From Axinella damicornis (taxonomy: Eukaryota > Porifera > Demospongiae > Axinellida > Axinellidae), in contig OZ007506.1 in the NCBI GenBank assembly GCA_963931865.1, positions 6,713,393 through 6,777,392 on the forward strand: a stretch of DNA of 64,000 nt. Direction: 5' to 3'. Within the stretch, counting starts at the first letter, position 1. Every line of letters starts with the position of its first letter. Made by a program: the position numbers and the translations under genes. Shown here one piece after another: positions 57,629 to 64,000 of this stretch. Below the pieces are notes generated by a model. It worked only from the letters and a program-made list of their open reading frames with translations, was not told where the DNA came from and did no database searches.

Positions 57629-60130
57629 GAATGTGTGTGTGTGTGTGTACGTGTGAACGTGTGTGTGTGTAGGTGTGTGTAGGTAAGTGTGTGTGTGTGT
57701 GTGATTGTGTGTAGGTGTGTGTGTGTACATGTGTGATGTGTGTGTAGAATGTGCGTGTATGTTGAGCATCAATATTCTGATACAATCATCTTGCAGGCGA
57801 GTGTGAGCAAGCTCATGGTCAGATGTCATGAGACATACTGTGCTTGCGCTAAGCAACAAAACAGCAAACAGTGAGTAAAGAGAACTAAGTGGCAGTCCAC
57901 GATCCACTGGCATGGCATTGTCATTTGAGTACAGCTTTGGGAGTTTTCCATGTTCAGACGGACCCCCTACACAGTAGACAACATGTTGATGCATGAACAC
58001 AGTTGCTGGCTCTCCTTCGTCTTGCCACGTATTCCAGCACAGATTATATAATGTTCCGCGCAATTTAGGAATTTGCGCAATGTCGAGATTGCGCAGCGCA
58101 TCCTCGGAATCCTGAAATTGCGTGCCAATCTCGAGATTGCGCAAACAATCCTGAGATTGCGCAATACATTTACGCAATCTCGAGATTGTGCAAACGCATT
58201 GTGCAATCTTCGAACTTTTGACCTTAGCCATGTGGTTGACAGCTAGAAATTGGAGAGGTACGCCGCAGGACGGAAACCGTTTATACAAGCGGTCTCCTGC
58301 TCCAGACGTGACACAATGCGATCTACTACTGTGAGTGATGTCGTCTATCTATCAGCAGCGGGAGGTTTTTGAGAGATTTTGTTCGGAGCGATTCAGGGAG
58401 AATGGCTGCCAAACCAGCAAGACCATAGCATGTGAGAAGGGCCAGAAGATTATCCACAGACTACGGAATGACCCCATAGCAGATACCTGTGGTTCCTGAT
58501 TCAGGTTTTGGGTGAAGCAGCGGGGCTTTAGTCAGGAATCTCGAGATTGCGCAATCTTGTCACTGCGCAATCTCGAGATTGCGCAGTGTTGCTGCGCAAT
58601 CTCAAGATTGGCACGCAATTTCGGGATTCCGAGAAGGCGCAGCGCAATCTCGAGATTGCGCAAATTCCTAAATTGCGCGGAACGTACATGTATCCACTGC
58701 TAACAGCAGTGCATTGACTGATTCGTCCGTTACCGTTATGTCGCAGTCGCTTCCTTAGGGAGACTCTGCTGCTAACAGCCATTGAGTGTTAAGCAGTTCT
58801 GGCTCTCTTGAGCTCCATCGCACCGATTCATTACACATAAATGTGAGACAAAATTGGCGAAGACGTCGTTAATTTATAAATATGGTACGCCGTATGTACA
58901 TACGTACCATACAACTCAACACATTACTTCAGTGTGGGGCTCACTAATGCTCGCCCCAATTATAGCTTTTCCACTCTGTAGGATCTACAAATGGCCGGGT
59001 TTCTGGAAGAAGACTTCAGTGCTTACTACTGAGTAGCTTGGGGCAAGAGCTGAAACAGTAAGTGAACGCCTATAAGTGAGCTGCGCTTAATTACATATGA
59101 CTATGGTAGTGCTCTTACTGGTCCATGTGCGATAGGGAAGCTGTGAGGTAGATAGCAACAGCACCACCAAGCGACCTCCCAAACACAACAATCTTTCTGG
59201 GATCAATGTCTCGGCGACCATGGAGAAAGTCCAGCCCTGCCTGGGCATCAAGGTAAAGGCCTATGTAAAGGAAGGGAGTAGAGGGGAGGGAGGGAGGGGG
59301 AGGAGGAAGGGAGGGAGGGGGTGGAGGGAGGGAGGTGGGAGGGAAGGAGGGAGGGAGAGAGGGAGGGAGGGAGGGAGGGAGGGGGTGGAGGGAGGGAGGG
59401 GAGGGAGGGACGGGGTGGAGGGAGGGAGGGGAGGGAGGGGAGGGAGGGGAGGGAGGGGGGAAAGGAGGAAGGGAGGGTGGAGGGAATCCAGGTAGGTATT
59501 GGGGAGAGCTAAACAAAGGATTGGCCATAACAATGTATCTGTATTGTTCATGTCACACAGAAGGGTGTTAAAAAGATAATGTTATCTCTTTCATTTTAGA
59601 CGCTTACCCATCTCGCTGGGAGAACCCTGGCTCTTCCCATATCCTCTATACTCCAGAAGCAGTATATTGAACCCACAGCGTCGATACAGAGCTTGTGCAT
59701 TATGTAACCGATGCCCAATATTACCAGCATTGCCGTGAAAATACAACACAGTTGGAGCCCTTCCAATTAGCGATGGAGGCTGCTTGATGAAGTATGCCGA
59801 GATCCGACAATTGTCTTTCGTAGTGAGGCAGATGTTCTCATAAGGAAGCCCCAGTGAGCTAGGTGTCTGAACAAACACACGAGCACTCTCGGGTTGCTCT
59901 GGGTAGTACAGTAGCGAGTCTTGGTAGTGATAGAGTCCTCCAATGATGGTGATCACTAGCAGTATCAGGATGATCACACCCCCGTACATCCAGTATATGA
60001 GAATGAGAAACAGGATGGCGGCACCGCATATCCGCCAGAACTTCCACAACAGTAATGTCAGGAATCGCACTAGGGATTCAGCGGCATAGAACCCCATGTG
60101 GCGGTCAGATGGAAGCACTGGAGCGGGCAT
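55502..60130 (-). CDS. ABHD13: Alpha/beta hydrolase, ABHD13-like (BEM46 family)
   Basis: A single-pass membrane serine hydrolase by family; the natural substrate is not established from sequence. Six exons with GT-AG junctions: 60130-59608, 59260-59119, 57572-57467, 56603-56499, 56156-56049 and 55645-55502. They total 1128 nt, 375 residues, in frame; human ABHD13 is 337. The N terminus has a hydrophobic anchor at about residues 25-65. Then come YHYQDSLLYYPE, the oxyanion-side YFHGNAGNIGHR, EYRGYGKSQG, the nucleophile elbow GRSLGGA (Ser), SGLQDQLIPP (Asp) and GGTHNGTW (His), so the triad is complete. The last exon adds a Ser/Pro-rich tail not present in the human protein. If the exon-5 donor were skipped the frame would stop at 56007. 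Introns carry a CA-rich minisatellite, a foldback element and a GGGA tract. Confidence 0.93.
56935..57450. repeat. CACCCACAC/CCATCCATACG minisatellite, ABHD13 intron
   Basis: Irregular repeats of cacacccacacccatccata, cgcatcacacc and relatives over about 500 bp. A TG/GTGA-rich run at 57577-57740 lies on the other side of exon 3, so this exon is boxed in by simple repeats. His/Thr/Pro-rich frames are artefacts. Confidence 0.93.
58053..58683. mobile_element. GTTCCGCGCAATTTAGGAAT foldback element
   Basis: gttccgcgcaatttaggaat at the left is exactly inverted at the right. The perfect match runs 28 bp and the inverted similarity about 75 bp. Sub-terminal copies of the palindrome aatctcgagatt followed by gcgc occur many times. 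About 631 bp within an ABHD13 intron, no transposase. A decayed relative is at 35770-35885. Confidence 0.88.
59280..59480. repeat. (GGGA)n tract, ABHD13 intron 1
   Basis: Almost pure G/A on the plus strand, i.e. a long polypyrimidine tract on the transcribed strand just before the acceptor of exon 2 (59261-59262). Confidence 0.93.
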
Positions 60131-61032
60131 TGTTGTGACGATGGGTGGGATAGTTAGGCGGGTGAGATCTTATTGAGATGAAAATGGAGTTGAAGTTGGT
60201 CCTGAGAAGTGGGGAGGAAATGGAGTCAATGTTGGTCTGGTGGTGGGTGGGGAGGAGTCCAGTTTGGTCTAATTCAGCAGGTCAACCCTGTGGTCTGTAT
60301 CCAGGAAGATCACAATGTGGTCTGTATCCAGGGGGATCACACTGTGGTCTGTATCCAGGGAGATCAAGACTGCAGAGGGAACACATGAAGAATCAAAACA
60401 AAGCGTTCATCTCTTGACAAAGCCTTTACACCAAGTTCTCATTTGAGGTATTGATTGCAACATGATTTTGGTTTCCATGGTTACAGACTAAAAAAAGACA
60501 TGGGGAAACGTGTGGTGAAAACAGACCAAGTGAACCAACTAAGCAAGCAGCTTAGGCTATATCCAAGGAATGGAATCATAAATACCACCATTAAAACTAC
60601 GGTCACATCTTGCCTTGTCCAGGGCGGAGTCACCATTATGTATTCCTCTGTACATGTATAGCACCACTACAGGATCTAGGAATGGTCAATGGGCATACAT
60701 GTATGACCCTCTCAGGGAAAATCGACCATATGGTATAATTTCAGGTGAGAAATCCTTCCAGCCCTTCCCCAGGTTTTGCTACTACTGTAGTGTCATGAAA
60801 GAGCATCCATGGATGGAGCACGGAGCACCTTACATGCTCACTGACAAAAATCTGGCTGAGTGCAGCTACTTGTTGTTCGGAGACACTTGCATCTATCAAC
60901 GTACGTACGCTGGGTGCTGGGTGGATGCTGGGTGGAAGTTGGATGCTGGGATGGATGCTGGGTGGAAGTTGATCATGTTGACTGATGATGCATGATTGCA
61001 AGCCACAAACCTTCAGAGATGAATATAAGAGA

Positions 61033-61067
<35 letters not shown>

Positions 61068-62717
61068 TTTCGGTAGCAACACAGATAGTCCGTGTAACAC
61101 AGATAGTCCGTGGAGCCCTCAGTATGCTCACCAATAATGGTTTCTACTCACAATTTGGTCAATCATAAAAATGAGAGGTGAAGACTATGTTGTTGTTTTT
61201 CCACAGTTTCAGTACAATCGAACCAACTCTTACTCTCAAGTCCTGACACCATCTCGCAAGACTGTATTCATTCCATTAAACTTTGGCCCTATACAGGCCA
61301 AAAGTGGGGGTTGGGCATGTGGTCTTTTGAGGGTGGGCGCTCTTTCGGTAAGTAACAAAAGCTGGGTAGAGGTCTGAAAATGAACCAAGGCATACGTTCT
61401 GAACGGTAAAGGAGTTTAATCTATACCCTCAGGCCATTCCAATTTAATTAGTCGTTAAACGATTTCCCCGACAAATTTCCTCTGTATGAGAAAAAAAAAC
61501 ACCCATACCTGTTCATGAAAGGCAATGGGGTATTCATTCAGCAAATCCTCGGACTGAGGCCTCTTGGAACCAAACTACACATGTACCAGCAGCGAGCAGG
61601 ATGTTCACAGCGCACTAGTGTTGCTGTTTAGAAACTAAACAATGCTACGCAACTTGAACATGTACTTCAAAACAAAACCCTGAATAAAAACGCCACGTAT
61701 GTAGACAGGATTCCTTTCAAACCTTGATACAAACGCTACTATGTAACCTTGATAACATCCATTGCAGCCTTCCGTATTATGCCTGGAAAAGTTCGGAAGC
61801 TAGGCAGGAAATTGGTGGTCTCCCTATTTCAGAGCCTAATCCTGAAATGGACCAGAGTGGATGGTACAGTCTGGTCCATTTCATGGATTAGGGTTTGAGT
61901 CCTGTCTAGTACATTCCGTGATATAGGGAGGGTCATATTAAATTTGGACCCCCTCTCAAATGGACCACCCATGCTATAATGTCACATTTTCGATTCATCT
62001 GTGTCGGAGCCTAGAGTGACTAGACATCACTTTCCAAGGGGTTCAAGGGGTCAAACCTTTGAACAGCTCTTCTCAGAGGTTTGACCACTGGCCGTGTTGG
62101 TTTGCGACCATTGACCGTGTGTATGCATACACGCATAGATACATCTGGCATTGTGACCCAACCAATGACCATGTAGTATTTCTGAGCTGCTTTGACCCCC
62201 GACTGACTGTGGTCGCAACTGTGACTATCGGAGTCTATGCGGTCCCCCCATGAAGATCTAGCCCACAAGTCAAATTTGGTCCTTGAACTCTCTGTCTACT
62301 GTGTACTTACTCCACCTTGAACAATGTACGGTAGGACCAACTGCCGACCACATATAGAACACATACTAGACCTTATGGTGGTCAAACAAGAGCTGAATGG
62401 TAACCAACGCCAGTATCATAAATTAAAGTTTACAACCATCTTACCAGAATCCCCCTACGCAGACTTGCGTGTTTTGCTCTCTAACAGTAGTTCTAGTCTT
62501 CCAGTACAGCATACGTGGACATGGCTATAGCATCAGCTACCAGTCAAAGATGCCAGTCTGCGCTGCCGCGCCTCGCCCTGGTTATCTTATTAACCGAGTA
62601 TTTTGTAATTGAGCTAGAAATATTTTCGTGCAGGAAAAAGGAGGGCGTGGCAGTCTCAAGCTGCCCTTTACGTTGCGGCTAGTAAACAGCTTTGCAGGCT
62701 GTTAATGAGTTTGCGCT
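60131..62717. other. Intergenic between ABHD13 and the PDZ-like gene
   Basis: 60284-60368 has three ~30-bp direct repeats (tgtggtctgtatccaggg). 61037-61069 is a C run. 61215-61350 resembles repeats in the peptide-cluster spacers (taaactttggccctatacag). 61838-61905 has a small hairpin (tggaccag/ctggtcca). One possible isolated exon is listed separately. Nothing else coding is recognised. Confidence 0.5.
60745..60900 (+). CDS. Possible orphan exon
   Basis: Open between an acceptor (aatttcag) and a strong donor (gtacgt at 60901). The 52 encoded residues have protein-like composition, with FCYYCSVMKEHPW and GDTCIYQ and four cysteines. I recognise no family and found no convincing neighbouring exon; the next candidate (61208-61346) lies in a dispersed repeat. 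It could be chance. Confidence 0.25.
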
Positions 62718-63943
62718 ATGGATAGAGCCTTCCAGGTGAGTGCACAACCCATCTGGAGCGACGTTAATTAGACTAGGCAGTACGAATCAAATGCTCACTT
62801 GTAGGGGGCGGGGCTCTAGGCTAGTGGTACCTGTGTCCTCCTTGCAGCTTGGTGGGACCCCAGTAGTCTCGTTCCCAGATCCCCCCTGGGAACGAGACTA
62901 TCTAAGGTCAAGACCCCCCCCCCCCCCCCCCCCCCCCCCACATACACACACATACACACACACACACACACACACCACACATAATGTCACATGCACACAC
63001 ACACACACACACGTGCACCTATATCACATGTGCACACACACACACAGTCTAAGGTTGGCCTGCTGCTTGCATGTCCCACTAAGGACAGCCAGCTAGAACA
63101 AGTGCGGGTGGAGCTGCAACAGAAGACACTTGTAGTGATGAGACACGACATGGTCTATGAAGATGTAATGGCTAACTATGTGAGTCCACAATTCTCATGT
63201 TTCATATCAAAGTAGAGAGCCAACTTTAGAGGTGGTCTATCTAACAATTATTTTTAATCACAAACTGCATGACTAGGCTCCAACCCCTGTCACGAAAAGC
63301 CAAGAGGACAGCTCAAGGGTTTGGCAACTTGAACAGGGTTTATGGAATGAATCTGTGCCATCATTAATTTTCTGTACTAAACAAAAATTCACCAAATTAG
63401 TGATGCCTATATGATCAATTGCAAGTTTGGCTTTTCCAGCAGCATCAATCATCCACTTGCCGGCACATGCAGTCGGGATAGCCACAGAAAGCACTTCTAA
63501 ATCAGTGAACATAATTTCGATGAAGTATTTCTGCATTCCAGGCATAATATAGTGAACCGGAAGCTGCCAGACCCTCCCTCCACTATTCATGAGACAGAGT
63601 CTTGGACTGAGACGACTGCATGACCAAATCTTATCGGCCTCATTAATCTTTAGCAAGAAACTGCTTAAATACTGAGCAATAAGCTTATTGGAGACCATGA
63701 CAGCAAACACCGTCATTGGTTGCAATTGATGATTATGCATGTCCATAGCCTCGTTCCCAGGCCCAAGACGGCCTGGGAACAAGGCTAGAATATCCATAAC
63801 GCAGATTCCCAAACCTATTGGCCGTATGCATCATTCAGATTTACTGTATAGTTCATGTGTGGACCTTACTGCAGGATGTATTGGAGGAGAAGAGAGTTTT
63901 GCTGGAGAGAAGTGACGATGGAGGTCTGGGAATATCCATCCAG
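62718..63943 (+). CDS. 5' part of a gene with coiled coil and PDZ-like start (runs off the window)
   Basis: Three phase-0 exons: 62718-62735 (MDRAFQ, donor gtgagt), 63084-63179 (DSQLEQVRVELQQKTLVVMR and 12 more, donor gtgagt) and 63875-63943 (donor gtaaac). Exon 2 looks helical or coiled-coil. Exon 3 ends RVLLERSDDGGLGISIQ, which fits the first strand and carboxylate-binding GLGI loop of a PDZ domain (family consensus GLGF). The rest of the PDZ domain would lie beyond 64000. The matching phases and good donors support the model. The exact family (scaffold or MAGUK-like) cannot be told from 61 residues. Intron 1 holds a C run, CA repeats and a small foldback. Confidence 0.6.
62864..62900. mobile_element. 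Minimal foldback, TAGTCTCGTTCCCAG
   Basis: tagtctcgttcccag and ctgggaacgagacta separated by 7 bp: a 37-bp hairpin. A variant of the main family with GTCTC for GCCTC. Confidence 0.75.
62915..63050. repeat. C run and (CA)n repeats
   Basis: A C homopolymer of about 25 followed by interrupted CA repeats up to the region before exon 2 of the PDZ-like gene. Confidence 0.93.
63273..63740 (-). CDS. Unassigned intronic open frame
   Basis: A 155-residue minus-strand frame (from the first ATG after the adjacent foldback; the frame extends to 63812 through it). Composition is protein-like, with segments such as YFIEIMFTDLEVL and CAGKWMIDAAGKAKLAID. It lies in intron 2 of the PDZ-like gene on the opposite strand. 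No family recognised. It may be a retro-inserted or transposon-derived fragment, or chance. Confidence 0.25.
   Translation of the reverse strand: MHNHQLQPMTVFAVMVSNKLIAQYLSSFLLKINEADKIWSCSRLSPRLCLMNSGGRVWQLPVHYIMPGMQKYFIEIMFTDLEVLSVAIPTACAGKWMIDAAGKAKLAIDHIGITNLVNFCLVQKINDGTDSFHKPCSSCQTLELSSWLFVTGVGA
63746..63787. mobile_element. Minimal foldback of the TAGCCTCGTTCCCAGG family
   Basis: tagcctcgttcccaggcc and ggcctgggaacaaggcta around a 6-bp loop. About 42 bp, the shortest clear member of the family. Confidence 0.82.
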
Positions 63944-64000
63944 GTAAACATTGTCAGATCATAATATTATGCTGTAATGTTTACATATTGACTACATGTA

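Noticed and set aside
59115..59571. Gly/Arg-rich plus frames and the Pro-rich N-terminal extension on the minus strand
   Set aside because: The GGGA tract in ABHD13 intron 1. Only 59119-59260 is exon.
61208..61346. Second exon after 60745-60900
   Set aside because: It splices in phase, but the sequence is a dispersed repeat also present near 38150 and 44680.

Overview
This is eukaryotic, almost certainly metazoan DNA. Several genes are split by GT-AG introns, there are no operons, and simple repeats and short inverted-repeat transposons are dense. A demosponge-like invertebrate is my best guess. The reasons are a death-domain gene of a type I associate with sponges, a RING protein with tandem MATH domains, a compact intron-rich layout, and abundant acatgtacatgta-like sequence. 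This is inference, not proof.

Layout. 0.4-17.5 kb is a tandem segmental duplication. Copy A (about 401-9402) carries a four-pass membrane protein gene, a death-domain gene with one in-frame stop, a RING/tandem-MATH (TRAF-like) gene and a decayed 3' part of an organic-anion transporter gene. Copy A' (about 11621-17509) has a second membrane protein gene, a broken MATH remnant and the 3' part of the intact transporter gene. Between them lie two head-to-tail copies of an unknown ~981-bp repeat. The intact SLCO/OATP-like gene runs on the minus strand from 20690 to 14785 in seven exons that splice in frame to 781 codons. 21.4-24.5 kb holds a piggyBac-like MITE, a 31-bp minisatellite and a degenerate Ty3/gypsy pol fragment. 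25.0-33.9 kb is a 12-exon Elongin-A gene (516 aa) with a large 29-bp minisatellite in intron 2. 36.6-45.6 kb is a cluster of four minus-strand genes for a small secreted peptide family, three intact with a conserved TATA box and one frameshifted, set among TTAA- and TA-flanked MITEs. 47-53 kb is repeat-rich (foldback elements, a tRNA-derived SINE, a perfect 180-bp palindrome) with at most one tentative small gene. 54.0-54.9 kb is an intronless multi-pass membrane protein. 55.5-60.1 kb is a six-exon ABHD13-like hydrolase (375 aa). The window ends in the 5' part of a gene with a coiled coil running into a PDZ-like start.

The genes do not form one pathway. Elongin-A is a transcription elongation and ubiquitin-ligase subunit; the RING/MATH and death-domain genes resemble innate signalling parts; the OATP-like carrier, ABHD13 and the two membrane-protein types are membrane proteins. 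The most original material is the secreted-peptide cluster, the recent duplication with gene decay, and a foldback transposon family (ends TAGCCTCGTTCCCAGG) seen at about a dozen places. Several copies of that family show 11-bp target duplications, and the Elongin-A intron minisatellite carries the same terminal core.
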